DNA from: a bacterium
GTDB taxonomy: Bacteria > Armatimonadota > Fimbriimonadia > Fimbriimonadales > Fimbriimonadaceae
Assembly: GCA_013823945.1 (NCBI GenBank)
Contig: PNMZ01000001.1
Location: 62,001 to 126,000 of the forward strand
DNA: 64,000 nucleotides
Direction: 5' to 3'
The translations under genes and the position numbers were made by a program. Shown one piece after another: positions 52,278-60,591 of this stretch (within the stretch, counting starts at the first letter, position 1; the number at the start of each line of letters is the position of its first letter). The notes below the pieces were generated by a model, which ran no database searches, was not told where the DNA came from, and worked only from the letters and a program-made list of their open reading frames with translations.

Positions 52278-53671
52278 TCCTCAAACGATTCTATGACGAA
52301 AAACTCGCCCACGCCAGCTATCTCGTGGGATGCCCTGGTGCTGGCGAAGCCTGTATCATCGACCCCAACCGAGACCTCAACCAGTACATCACCGTCGCTC
52401 AATCCGAAGGCCTTCGTATCACGAAAGTAGCCGAGACGCATATCCATGCCGACTACCTCAGCGGCTCTCAAGAACTCGCCGAAATCACCGGAGCCGAACT
52501 CCTTGTTTCCGACGAAGGCGACGCTGACTGGAAATATGACTCAACCATCAAGGCGACTCTTCTCAAAGAAGGTGATTCCTTCCGAATCGGAGCCCTAAGA
52601 TTCGATATCTGGCACACTCCCGGACACACACCGGAACACATCACCCACATCCTTACCGATGAAGCGACATCTCCCGAGCCCTTTGCCGCCTTCACCGGAG
52701 ACCTTGTCTTTGTCGGAGATGTCGGACGACCTGACCTTTTGGAGGAAGCCGCCGGAATCACCGGAACCGCCGAACCCGGAGCCCGACGCCTTTTCCACAC
52801 CCTCGAACGATTCAAGACCCTTCCCGACCACATCATGATTTGGCCCGCACACGGTGCCGGCTCTGCATGCGGAAAATCACTCGGTGGATCACCCGTGAGC
52901 AGCCTCGGATACGAAAAACTCACCAACTGGGGCCTCCGTCATTCGGTTGAATCTGAGTTCGTCAAAGACGTCCTTGCTGGACAACCGGAACCTCCTGCCT
53001 ACTTCGCGCAAATGAAAGCTCGGAACAAACAGAAGTTCGCGAGTATCACTAATCGATCTCAAGCAACCTTACTGACTGACCCCACCATCGCAGAAGGAAA
53101 AGTCATTCTCGATGTCCGACCCAGCATCAACTACTTGGGCGAGCACATCTACGGGTCGCTCCACGCACCCGTCCAAGCTCAAGGATTCACTACCTGGGCT
53201 GGCTGGTTCGTCCCTTACGACCAACCAATTGTTCTCATCAGCCAATCGCAAGCCGATGCAGAACAAGCCATCAAAGACCTTCGCCAAATTGGACTCGACC
53301 AAGTGGTGGGATACTACCTTCCTTCTTCGATTCCCCATTTTAGCGGTAATGGATCTGAAGTGACCAGCACGATCAGCATTCCCGCCGAAAGTTGCAATAT
53401 CGATCAAGGACACCTTCTCGATATCCGGGGACTCGGCGAATACGTCCTCCACAACCACCCGGCAAGCACTCACATCCCGATGGGATATCTGCGAAAAAAT
53501 CAAGACAAGCTCAAGAAGGAAAGCCAAACCTTTGTGCACTGCCAAGGCGGAACGCGGTCACCCGTTGCAATTTCCGTTCTCGAGCATCTAGGGCACAGAA
53601 ATCTCGTCAATGTCCAAGATGGAATTCTCGGATTCAACTTAACGGTAAACGAACCGACCTGCGCCCGGTAA
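52274..53671 (+). CDS. Persulfide dioxygenase-like MBL-rhodanese fusion (CstB/ETHE1-like)
   Basis: The 465-residue protein combines a metallo-beta-lactamase fold domain (metal ligands His56, His58, Asp60 in THIHADYLSGS, then HTPGHTPEH and FTGDLVFVGDVGRPDL) with two rhodanese-like units. The first (LDVRPSINYLGEH) lacks a catalytic cysteine. The second (LDIRGLGEYVLHN...) has VHCQGGTRSP. Such fusions oxidise persulfide and pass sulfane sulfur on. Start ATG 52274 (ATGA overlap, AAAAGGT before it) is preferred over ATG 52238. A hairpin terminator follows. Confidence 0.93.
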   Translation: MILKRFYDEKLAHASYLVGCPGAGEACIIDPNRDLNQYITVAQSEGLRITKVAETHIHADYLSGSQELAEITGAELLVSDEGDADWKYDSTIKATLLKEGDSFRIGALRFDIWHTPGHTPEHITHILTDEATSPEPFAAFTGDLVFVGDVGRPDLLEEAAGITGTAEPGARRLFHTLERFKTLPDHIMIWPAHGAGSACGKSLGGSPVSSLGYEKLTNWGLRHSVESEFVKDVLAGQPEPPAYFAQMKARNKQKFASITNRSQATLLTDPTIAEGKVILDVRPSINYLGEHIYGSLHAPVQAQGFTTWAGWFVPYDQPIVLISQSQADAEQAIKDLRQIGLDQVVGYYLPSSIPHFSGNGSEVTSTISIPAESCNIDQGHLLDIRGLGEYVLHNHPASTHIPMGYLRKNQDKLKKESQTFVHCQGGTRSPVAISVLEHLGHRNLVNVQDGILGFNLTVNEPTCAR

Positions 53672-53680
53672 AATATGCCC

Positions 53681-53716
53681 GTGCCCCAACTCCGTGAAAG
53701 GAGATGGGGCACTATT
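53681..53716. terminator. Hairpin terminator of the sulfur operon and convergent tpiA
   Basis: GTGCCCCA/TGGGGCAC with a 16-base loop, then TATTTT on the plus strand. It lies between the MBL gene and tpiA, which face each other, and overlaps the tpiA stop region only slightly at 53717. Confidence 0.8.
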
Positions 53717-54511
53717 TTATTCCGCTGCAACTATAATCTGATAGAAGTCTTTGGCAACCATACTCGCACCGCCGACTAATCCACCGTCGATATTAGGCAT
53801 TCGGAACAACTCCGCCGCATTATCAGACTTCACCGAGCCACCGTAGAGAATTCGAATATTCTCCGACGTCTCGTCATCCGCAATCTGGCCCAAACAACCG
53901 CGAATCATTCCGCAAACCCGCTCTGCTTCCGCCGCATCACACACTTGCCCTGTACCAATCGCCCAAACTGGCTCGTAGGCCACTACCAAGCCATACATCT
54001 CCGCTGGTTCAATCCCAACCAATGCTCCCCTGAGCTGGGCCTCAATCACAGAATCTGTCTGCCCTGCTTCCCTTTCCGCCAAAGTCTCCCCAACGCAAAG
54101 TATGGGAGTGACACCCTGATAAAACAACGCCTTCAGCTTCAAATTGATCGTCTCATCCGATTCTGAAAAAAGTCCAACCGTCGACTCCGGAATCTCCAAC
54201 TTTCCAAACTTACCCCTCGTCTCCGAGTGCCCAACAATGCAGTAATCAACATGAAACTCTGCCAACTGAGTTGGGCTGACTTGTCCCGTAAAAGCCCCTT
54301 TGTCCACCCAAAAACAGTTCTGCGCCCCAAGCTTAATTCTCGACCGGCGACACACATCCGCAATCTTCGGTATCGCCAAAAACGATGGACAAATAACAAC
54401 ATCAATCTTAAAGTTCTCGCCCGCCAAATGTAGTATTTCCGTAACCAGAGCCTCGCCCTCCGCCGAGGTCAAGTTCATTTTCCAATTACCAGCAACAAGC
54501 GGACTGCGCAT
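53717..54511 (-). CDS. tpiA: Triose-phosphate isomerase
   Basis: The 264-residue TIM barrel interconverts dihydroxyacetone phosphate and glyceraldehyde 3-phosphate. Motifs: GNWKMNLT (catalytic Lys), VGHSETRG (catalytic His), AYEPVWAIGTGQ (catalytic Glu), ILYGGSVKSDNA and GGLVGGASM (phosphate loops). It stands alone, and TAAACT is 6 bases before the ATG. Confidence 0.97.
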   Translation of the reverse strand: MRSPLVAGNWKMNLTSAEGEALVTEILHLAGENFKIDVVICPSFLAIPKIADVCRRSRIKLGAQNCFWVDKGAFTGQVSPTQLAEFHVDYCIVGHSETRGKFGKLEIPESTVGLFSESDETINLKLKALFYQGVTPILCVGETLAEREAGQTDSVIEAQLRGALVGIEPAEMYGLVVAYEPVWAIGTGQVCDAAEAERVCGMIRGCLGQIADDETSENIRILYGGSVKSDNAAELFRMPNIDGGLVGGASMVAKDFYQIIVAAE

Positions 54512-54517
54512 GGGCAG

Positions 54518-54523
54518 AGTTTA
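54518..54523 (-). promoter_or_regulatory. TAAACT -10 box of tpiA, leaderless
   Basis: Six bases separate it from ATG 54511; no room for a ribosome site. Confidence 0.5.
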
Positions 54524-54554
54524 CGCTAAACCTGCCCACTCGCGCCAATTTCAA

Positions 54555-55010
54555 TCAACCCCGAACAATCGTCGGCTCAACATGAATCGCAACTTTGTCC
54601 CGAACGGCATTCGTGATAATGCAATAAAGATCAGCCTTATGCGCGATCTGGTCAGCCAAAGTCACTTGCTCGTCCGTCGCATCCGCCGCCAAAGTGATCG
54701 TCGGCCGAATCGTGATGGACTTATAAGTGAACTGCGGCCCGTTCTCCTCGACTTCGCCAACAGCATGAGTTTCAATCTTCAAGAATGGCAACCGCCGTGC
54801 CTCGGCAACTATCCCGAATGTAATGCTATAGCACCCCGCAACTGCCTTCGAGAGCAACTCTTCCGGGTTCGTTCCCTGTCCTGGCCCTCCGAATTCTTCC
54901 GGAACGCTGAGCGAACTGCTCACTCCACTCCGGTCACCCTTAACCGTCCCCGCACCACCGCGCGATCCCGCCCATTCCACCGTCACCGGATACTCATGCA
55001 ACTTTGCCAT
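54555..55010 (-). CDS. OsmC family peroxide-reducing protein
   Basis: The 151-residue protein belongs to the OsmC/Ohr family of thiol peroxidases. It has SSLSVPEEFGGPGQGTNPEELLSKAVAGCYSITF with the second reactive Cys. The first Cys of the typical pair, usually ~60 residues before, is not seen here, which suggests the YhfA/OsmC-like subgroup with uncertain activity. TAGAAT is 8 bases before the ATG, overlapping a GGGGAGGT. Confidence 0.85.
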   Translation of the reverse strand: MAKLHEYPVTVEWAGSRGGAGTVKGDRSGVSSSLSVPEEFGGPGQGTNPEELLSKAVAGCYSITFGIVAEARRLPFLKIETHAVGEVEENGPQFTYKSITIRPTITLAADATDEQVTLADQIAHKADLYCIITNAVRDKVAIHVEPTIVRG

Positions 55011-55018
55011 ACCTCCCC

Positions 55019-55024
55019 ATTCTA
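55019..55024 (-). promoter_or_regulatory. TAGAAT -10 box of the OsmC gene
   Basis: Eight bases before ATG 55010, followed by GGGGAGGT that touches the ATG, too close to serve as a normal ribosome site. Confidence 0.45.
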
Positions 55025-55128
55025 CGCAAAACCGTTACCCTCATTCCCAAGACCATCCAAAGTCCGGGACGAGCCTAACCCCAATTCGACCTGAGGGGGC
55101 ATTCCTTAATTGAGAAGCGTTGATCGAA

Positions 55129-55962
55129 TCAAACCCCAGTTTGTTCCCGCCACCGTTCAACCTCTGCCGACATGTCCACACGCCGAAAGCTCCAGGGCCG
55201 CCCCAATCCCTTAAACAATATCTCAGCCCTCCGCCCCGAGCGAGTCAAAACTTCTACGCCATCGTCAATATCCTCAATTGCCTCAATATCCTCCTTCAAA
55301 ATGAGCGAATTACGTTCGCCCCAGCGTGTGTCCATGACCCCAAATTCTCCCAGAATCAATCGTAAAAACAACCGTTGAGCAATAAGTGACCAAACAATGA
55401 AGCCTCCTATATAGATTAAAGTCCCCGAGGTTCCTCGCGTAACAATCTGGGGCCCCAAAATTAATATTAGGAATAAACTAACTGTAACAACTTCAAATCC
55501 GCGTCGTTTGAATACTTCTCCAGAAATAACCGGAACCTTATTGTACAAGAGTACAGTCAAATCAACGCTTGTCGGACTTCTACGAAACATATTGAAATTG
55601 ATGTCGAAAGTTTCTTTAACTGGCCTAACCTTCCAACGACCGTAATAGTTCAAATAAATTTCAAGACTATTTTTGAACACCCGAACACCTGTCATATCGT
55701 CCCAACCAAACACCACCGGATCCTCAAATACTCCCGCAAACCGAACCCCCTCCTCGTTCACCACCAGTCCTGGCTCGGGATTCAAAATCCTCCCCCCAAC
55801 CCGAACTACGAGCCACCCACAAATCCAAGCAAAAACAGAAACAAAAAACCAATCCCGCCCATCCGCACCACTTCGCAAAATATCCGAAGCACTGTACAAA
55901 AACGCAGAAACCACAAATCCAAGCACAACTCCCAACTTCCAGCGCGAATAAAACAACTCCAC
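55129..55962 (-). CDS. Membrane protein with PH-like domains, unknown function
   Basis: The 277-residue protein has two N-terminal membrane helices (about 10-30 and 38-55), a PH-like beta domain (VVNEEGVRFAGVFEDPVVFGWDDMTGVRVF), two more helices (~165-210) and a second small beta domain near the end (ILKEDIEAIEDIDDGVEVLTRSG). This resembles STM3941-type bacterial PH proteins. The start is GTG 55962 with TAGATT 6 bases upstream. It ends ~120 bases beyond the OsmC start. Confidence 0.65.
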   Translation of the reverse strand: MELFYSRWKLGVVLGFVVSAFLYSASDILRSGADGRDWFFVSVFAWICGWLVVRVGGRILNPEPGLVVNEEGVRFAGVFEDPVVFGWDDMTGVRVFKNSLEIYLNYYGRWKVRPVKETFDINFNMFRRSPTSVDLTVLLYNKVPVISGEVFKRRGFEVVTVSLFLILILGPQIVTRGTSGTLIYIGGFIVWSLIAQRLFLRLILGEFGVMDTRWGERNSLILKEDIEAIEDIDDGVEVLTRSGRRAEILFKGLGRPWSFRRVDMSAEVERWREQTGV

Positions 55963-55986
55963 ATCCCAAATCTACCACGAACTCAC

Positions 55987-56022
55987 AAAAAAGCTCCCTG
56001 ATCTCAACCAGATCAGAGAGCT
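55987..56022 (-). terminator. Terminator of tRNA-fMet
   Basis: AGCTCTCTGATC/GATCAGGGAGCT (12 bp with wobble pairs), 7-base loop, then TTTTTT on the minus strand, directly after the CCA end. Confidence 0.9.
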
Positions 56023-56099
<77 letters not shown>

Positions 56100-56136
56100 C
56101 AGGAATGATAGCCCCTAACCATTCCTTAACCCAGGA

Positions 56137-56880
56137 CTATTTCAACTCACCAAACGGGAAATTCGACTCCCGAGGCCCCATATAAAACGGATCGCACGGC
56201 TCAACTCCCATGTGCCGCGACTCATCAAAAACTTCACCCGTCAAATACCGAACCTCCGCTCCAGCCTCGCGGCAAAGCAATATCCCCGCCGCACAGTCAT
56301 AAAGCCGAATCGTCCCCGTCATCAAAGCTCGGTACCGCTGGGTCGCCACAAAGGCACTCTCCACCACAAAGCTCCCAATGTGCCGCATTTTTCCCGGGGT
56401 CTGCCCCAAAAAATGAATCTGGCTATCTGTGTTGCCCAAAAGCTCGGTTTCCGCAATCGCCCCACCTGGAATATCCGCCAACCGTTCCCCATTCAAGTAC
56501 GCCCCACCCCCACGGCTTGCCAAATACATCTCACCCAATTCCGGCAAAAAAATCGCTCCCGATTCGATCACCCCGTTCCGCAAAAAAGCCGCCGTAATTC
56601 CCCAAAGCGGCTGACCGAATGCGAAATTCGATGTCCCATCCACTGGGTCAACTACCCAATAACCCGCCTCTGTCCCCGCTGAATGACCGTACTCTTCCCC
56701 ATAAAACCCAGCCCCTGGAGTCATTTCCAATAGCCTCGGTTTCAAAAACTGCTCAATCGCCCGGTCAACGTTCGTCACGAGCGACGAATCCTTTTTCTGC
56801 TCAACCAAAAGCCCGCGCCGCAACTCCACCGCAATCTCCGCCGCCTCCCGTAACAAAGGCTCCAGGCTGTCGGTGATCAT
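56137..56880 (-). CDS. Inositol monophosphatase family protein
   Basis: The ~247-residue Mg-dependent phosphatase has the family motifs FYGEEYGHSAG (metal Glu), WVVDPVDGTSNFAFGQPLWG and, near the end, the shortened YDCAAGILLCREAGAEV (metal Asp in the C-terminal motif). It may act on inositol phosphate, sugar phosphate or pAp. Start ATG 56880 has a GAAGTGAG stretch upstream; the longer frame is unlikely. Confidence 0.9.
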   Translation of the reverse strand: MITDSLEPLLREAAEIAVELRRGLLVEQKKDSSLVTNVDRAIEQFLKPRLLEMTPGAGFYGEEYGHSAGTEAGYWVVDPVDGTSNFAFGQPLWGITAAFLRNGVIESGAIFLPELGEMYLASRGGGAYLNGERLADIPGGAIAETELLGNTDSQIHFLGQTPGKMRHIGSFVVESAFVATQRYRALMTGTIRLYDCAAGILLCREAGAEVRYLTGEVFDESRHMGVEPCDPFYMGPRESNFPFGELK

Positions 56881-56935
56881 CGCAGTTGAACTCACTTCCC
56901 CATTAAACCCCTTTAGGCCCAACTTGTGGGGCCTG

Positions 56936-56964
56936 TTGCACAAACCAAGAACCTAGGGTATATT
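56936..56964 (+). promoter_or_regulatory. Promoter of tRNA-Gly
   Basis: TTGCAC (56936-56941), a 17-base spacer and TATATT (56959-56964), 12 bases before the tRNA 5' end. Confidence 0.7.
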
Positions 56965-56976
56965 TCTGTCTCCCGA

Positions 56977-57051
56977 GCGGGAATAGCTCAGTGGTAGAGC
57001 ATCTCGTTGCCAACGAGAGGGTCGGGAGTTCGAATCTCCTTTCCCGCTCCA
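56977..57051 (+). tRNA. tRNA-Gly (GCC)
   Basis: The 75-nt cloverleaf has acceptor GCGGGAA/TTCCCGC, anticodon GCC in TTGCCAA, GTTCGAATC T-loop and an encoded CCA. A promoter precedes it and a terminator follows. Confidence 0.96.
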
Positions 57052-57061
57052 AAAAGAATTC

Positions 57062-57083
57062 AACCGGCGCAAGCCGGTTTTTT
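57062..57083 (+). terminator. Terminator of tRNA-Gly
   Basis: AACCGGC GCAA GCCGGTT with six T's. Confidence 0.93.
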
Positions 57084-57097
57084 CATTCTAAGTGTTC

Positions 57098-57808
57098 CTA
57101 GGTCAGCGAATCCGGCCCAAACAAAGCCTCTGCCGCCATCACTGAAGTCGTCTCCCCGTTCACACTCACCAAAAGCTGACCATCCGGACCCACCCCGATC
57201 GCTGTCCCCACCTCCCCGTTCGCCATCTTAAATCGCTTTCCCGGCGTCGCATCAAAGAGCCGCCATGCAGGTTCAAGTTCCCCCCACCCAGTTGGCTCGG
57301 GCGCATCCGCCAGCCGCCGAATTACCTCCCTTCCCAATTCTTCCGCATCCCACTCGTGATCAAACGCCATCCGCAAACTCGTCGCCCGCTCCGCAATCTC
57401 TGCCGGAAACAAAACCTGATTCAAATTGATCCCGATCCCTACCACCGGAATTTTTCCCCCTTCGACTTCAACCATCTCTGTCAAAATCCCTCCCACCTTT
57501 TTCCCTCCAATCACCAAATCATTAGGCCACTGAATCTGAGCGTGTACTGCCCCCGCCACCGCCACCGCCGTACTCATCCCAATGAACCAAGGCTTTAAAC
57601 AATCCGCATATTCCAGAAGAATCACACTCATCGTCAAAGAATCCCCAAACGTTGAAATCCATTCCCGCCCAAACCTCCCCCGCCCTGCCTCCTGATGATG
57701 TGAAAAAATCACTAACGGATTCTCACCGATTTCTAATCGCTCTCGGGCAATATCCTGTGTACTCGCCACGCTCGGATAAACCGCAAACTCTCCCGCGTGC
57801 AGTTTCAT
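57098..57808 (-). CDS. birA: Biotin-[acetyl-CoA-carboxylase] ligase
   Basis: The 236-residue enzyme attaches biotin to carboxylase carrier domains. The adenylate motif is HHQEAGRGRFGREW, followed by IQWPNDLVIGGKKVGGILTE and VGIGINLNQ. It lacks the N-terminal DNA-binding domain of repressor BirA. The first codons overlap nadC by 4 bases. It would serve the acyl-CoA carboxylase whose beta subunit is at 23-24.6 kb. Confidence 0.95.
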   Translation of the reverse strand: MKLHAGEFAVYPSVASTQDIARERLEIGENPLVIFSHHQEAGRGRFGREWISTFGDSLTMSVILLEYADCLKPWFIGMSTAVAVAGAVHAQIQWPNDLVIGGKKVGGILTEMVEVEGGKIPVVGIGINLNQVLFPAEIAERATSLRMAFDHEWDAEELGREVIRRLADAPEPTGWGELEPAWRLFDATPGKRFKMANGEVGTAIGVGPDGQLLVSVNGETTSVMAAEALFGPDSLT

Positions 57809-58662
57809 TCCACTTCCAAGTGCAGACTCAACGCCTTAGCGGAATGAGTAAGCGCTCCCACCGAGATGGCATCAACTCCCGTCTGCGCCACTCCACGCAC
57901 CGTATCAATGGTGATCCCCCCGCTTGCTTCTAGCCGCACTTTCCCTTTGTAAGCTTTCACAATCTCTGCCATCAAGAACGGATCCATGTTATCCAGCATC
58001 ACGATGTCCGCTCCTGCCATCACCGCTTCGTCAACCATCTCCCGGGTTTCGCATTCAACTTCAATCAGCACCATGTGCCCTGCAACTTCCTTAGCCCGCT
58101 TCACCGCTTCGCTGATCGATCCCATCGCCCGAATGTGATTATCTTTCAGCATGATCCCATCGTAAAGCCCCATCCGGTGATTCTGACCGCCCCCGCACCG
58201 AACCGCATACTTCTGCAAATAGCGTAAGCCCGGTGTAGTTTTTCGGGTGTCAACAATCCGACAATCATATTCCGAAACCCGATCAACAAATTGCCGAGTC
58301 AAAGTCGAAATACCACTCAAATGCATCAAGAAATTCAACGCCGTCCGCTCTTTTGTGAGCAAACGCGTCGGTGAAAGTCGGCCCGTAATCACAACATCTC
58401 CCGCCCGAACAAAATCACCGTCGGTTTTGTGGAGTTCGGCAAAACAATCCTCTGGTTCTTCCGCTTCTGGCTGGAGCAAATAGCCAGCAATCCCCACTCC
58501 ACAAATCACCCCATCGGCCTGAGCCTCAATCCGGTAGTTTGCCGTCGACCATTCGGTAAACAACGCCGTCGTAGGATCACCGCTTCCCAAATCCTCCGCC
58601 ATCGCCGCCCACAATTGTTCAATCCACCCCTCCGGCACCGGTTGCTTAAATCCGTCTTTCAT
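57805..58662 (-). CDS. nadC: Nicotinate-nucleotide pyrophosphorylase NadC
   Basis: The 285-residue enzyme makes nicotinate mononucleotide from quinolinate and PRPP. Motifs: AEDLGSGDPTTALF, RTALNFLMHLSGISTLT, VDTRKTTPGLRYLQKYAVRCGGGQNHRMGL and IEVECET. It lies between an unknown gene and birA, with overlaps at both ends. Confidence 0.97.
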   Translation of the reverse strand: MKDGFKQPVPEGWIEQLWAAMAEDLGSGDPTTALFTEWSTANYRIEAQADGVICGVGIAGYLLQPEAEEPEDCFAELHKTDGDFVRAGDVVITGRLSPTRLLTKERTALNFLMHLSGISTLTRQFVDRVSEYDCRIVDTRKTTPGLRYLQKYAVRCGGGQNHRMGLYDGIMLKDNHIRAMGSISEAVKRAKEVAGHMVLIEVECETREMVDEAVMAGADIVMLDNMDPFLMAEIVKAYKGKVRLEASGGITIDTVRGVAQTGVDAISVGALTHSAKALSLHLEVE

Positions 58663-59150
58663 TCCGCAATGATCTCAACGCCGCAACGACCACTCAGTTC
58701 CTCAATCAAAGTCAAAAAAGGAACCTCGATCCCGTTGCGCCGCCAGCCTACCGGAACCCGATATTTCCCCGCCACCAAGTGGGCCACGGGCTTGATCATC
58801 AAACTCCCCCCGTTGTACAGAACTTGGTACCGATCCCCCGCCTTCGCCACAATCTGCCGCACCTGAGAATAATCCACCTTAATCCGTTTGGTCAGATCAA
58901 CAAACTCAAATCCCGCATCAAAAAAATCAACCCGCGTCTCTTCTGCTTGCTTTTGGACAACGCTACCATAGGCCCCCTTTGTCATCGAGATCGCCGCCGT
59001 TGCCGCTTGCTTGAGTCCAGGAATCAAACCCTCTTCATTCGCCGCCCGTGCAATATCCCGAGTTTGCGCCTTCGCCATGGCATTAGTCCGTTTCGATTCA
59101 GTATCGAACCAATGCATCACTTCCGCCGGCTGGTAAGTCACTTGCGCCAT
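58659..59150 (-). CDS. Protein of unknown function encoded with nadC
   Basis: The 163-residue protein is soluble. It has an Ala/Thr-rich helical N-terminal half and a beta-rich C-terminal half (VDLTKRIKVDYSQVRQIVAK, GSLMIKPVAHLVAGKYRVPVG) that may be PH-like. The true start is ATG 59150 behind GAGG; the longer frame overlaps mcsB. The end overlaps nadC by ATGA. No family recognised. Confidence 0.65.
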   Translation of the reverse strand: MAQVTYQPAEVMHWFDTESKRTNAMAKAQTRDIARAANEEGLIPGLKQAATAAISMTKGAYGSVVQKQAEETRVDFFDAGFEFVDLTKRIKVDYSQVRQIVAKAGDRYQVLYNGGSLMIKPVAHLVAGKYRVPVGWRRNGIEVPFLTLIEELSGRCGVEIIAE

Positions 59151-59175
59151 CGTCACAACCTCATACGCAAAACCA

Positions 59176-60192
59176 TCAAACGAGGTTTTCCAATTTCCCT
59201 CGCAAACTGTCCGCCCTCTGCCTCGCCGCAACTTCCGCGCTCTGAGTGCCAAAAACTTCCATTTCGGTGATCCACGCATCTACCTCCCGATGGTTCATCT
59301 CAAATCCGGAAAGATCCATCGCCGCTGCCCAACGCACATAGCCCAGAACAAGGAGAGCATCGCGCATCGTCATCTGCGCCGACATCACAGCAAATTCCGC
59401 CGCGCTCATTGCCTTCTCCCGAATCACATCTCGTGAAACCTCATCTCTCGCCAATCGCTCTTCTCGGATCAAATGTTGACAAGCCCCCACAAACTCACTA
59501 TCACTAATTTTGGTGGCTGAGACTTGAACAAAAGAAGCAACTCCTCGCGATGACTCACCAAATAAACCCCGCGTCGTCACACCCATGTGATGCATGGACT
59601 GAATCATCCTATTGAGTCGTCCCTGGGTTGCCAATCCCACCAAATGAAACAGTGCCGAACGTCGTTTTCCTCCGCCAAGATTGGTCGGACTCGCAGTCAA
59701 AAAACCTAACTCCGCAAGGTATTGAAAAGGAAGTTTCCGTCCCAAGTTCTCGGCAATCCGTTCCCCCTCCCGAACCGCTGTCTGAATAGACCAACCCGCA
59801 CTTACTGCCTGTATACGCAAGTGATCTTCCTCGTTGACCATGATGCTAACCAGTCTCTGTTCATCGAGTAACACCATACGACCCGGCGCCGAATGCTCAA
59901 ACTCCGGCGAAATCAGCCGCGCCCCCAAAAGATAATCTCGCTCGGCCTCCGTCACGTTGGATTGCGTTGAAAGGGCCATCCCATCCACTGCAGATCTCAC
60001 TCGATGGGCAACTTCAACCAAATCCGCATTCTCAGCCCGATGGGGATAGAAAAATCCCACCAAGTTCCGCGCAAGTCGATACCGACTCGATATAACAATA
60101 TCCCCCTCCGGCGCATCCGCCGCAAGCCAAGCCGGCGGTTGCATCGAGCGCAACACCATCTTTTTCCAAGCTTCCGAAGAACCGCCCGACAT
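59176..60192 (-). CDS. mcsB: McsB-like protein arginine kinase, catalytic Cys replaced by Ser
   Basis: The 338-residue ATP:guanido phosphotransferase has SSRYRLARNL, NEEDHLRIQ, LGFLTASPTNLGGGKRRSALFHL and TRGLFGESSRG. In known McsB the middle motif reads CPTNLGTG; here Ser replaces the conserved Cys and G-K replaces T-G. Arginine kinases of this type mark proteins for ClpCP. The mcsA, ctsR and clpC genes usually found beside it are absent. The frame and other motifs are intact, so it is likely active or a specialised form rather than a pseudogene. Confidence 0.88.
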   Translation of the reverse strand: MSGGSSEAWKKMVLRSMQPPAWLAADAPEGDIVISSRYRLARNLVGFFYPHRAENADLVEVAHRVRSAVDGMALSTQSNVTEAERDYLLGARLISPEFEHSAPGRMVLLDEQRLVSIMVNEEDHLRIQAVSAGWSIQTAVREGERIAENLGRKLPFQYLAELGFLTASPTNLGGGKRRSALFHLVGLATQGRLNRMIQSMHHMGVTTRGLFGESSRGVASFVQVSATKISDSEFVGACQHLIREERLARDEVSRDVIREKAMSAAEFAVMSAQMTMRDALLVLGYVRWAAAMDLSGFEMNHREVDAWITEMEVFGTQSAEVAARQRADSLRGKLENLV

Positions 60193-60216
60193 TCACCTTC
60201 ATTATGCCGAACTCAG

Positions 60217-60222
60217 TATCAT
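60217..60222 (+). promoter_or_regulatory. TATCAT -10 box of the VOC gene, leaderless
   Basis: Six bases before ATG 60229, between the divergent mcsB and VOC starts. Confidence 0.45.
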
Positions 60223-60228
60223 CTCGCC

Positions 60229-60591
60229 ATGTTCTCAGCAGGCATCACATTTCTTCCCACCAAAAACCTTGACCTTACAAGCAAATTTTATAAAGAAACC
60301 CTCGGACTTCCCCTCCGCCTAGATCAGGGCTCATGCTACATCTTTCAGATCACTCCAGAATCCCACATTGGATTCTGCACCGGGCTCAAGACAGTTGATA
60401 AACCATACGAAATCATTATCACCCTCTTGACCAATGATGTTGAAGGCGTTTACAAAAGCTTAGTTGAAAAAAGTGCCCAAGCCGATGCCCCGCCGCGCAT
60501 CAACGAACAATTCCAAATCCACCACTTTTTCATTACCGACCCCAACGGATACAGAGTCGAGATCCAAAAATTTCTGGATCCCCGCTGGTAA
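60229..60591 (+). CDS. VOC/glyoxalase family protein
   Basis: The 120-residue protein has the paired beta-alpha-beta-beta-beta units of the VOC fold: TFLPTKNLDLTSKFYKETLGLPLRLDQG and, at the end, HHFFITDPNGYRVEIQKFLD. It resembles glyoxalase-like or bleomycin-resistance members; one expected metal Glu is present (VEIQ). The longer in-frame ORF runs antisense through mcsB and is not real. Substrate unknown. It converges with the selenoprotein gene, with no gap. Confidence 0.85.
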   Translation: MFSAGITFLPTKNLDLTSKFYKETLGLPLRLDQGSCYIFQITPESHIGFCTGLKTVDKPYEIIITLLTNDVEGVYKSLVEKSAQADAPPRINEQFQIHHFFITDPNGYRVEIQKFLDPRW

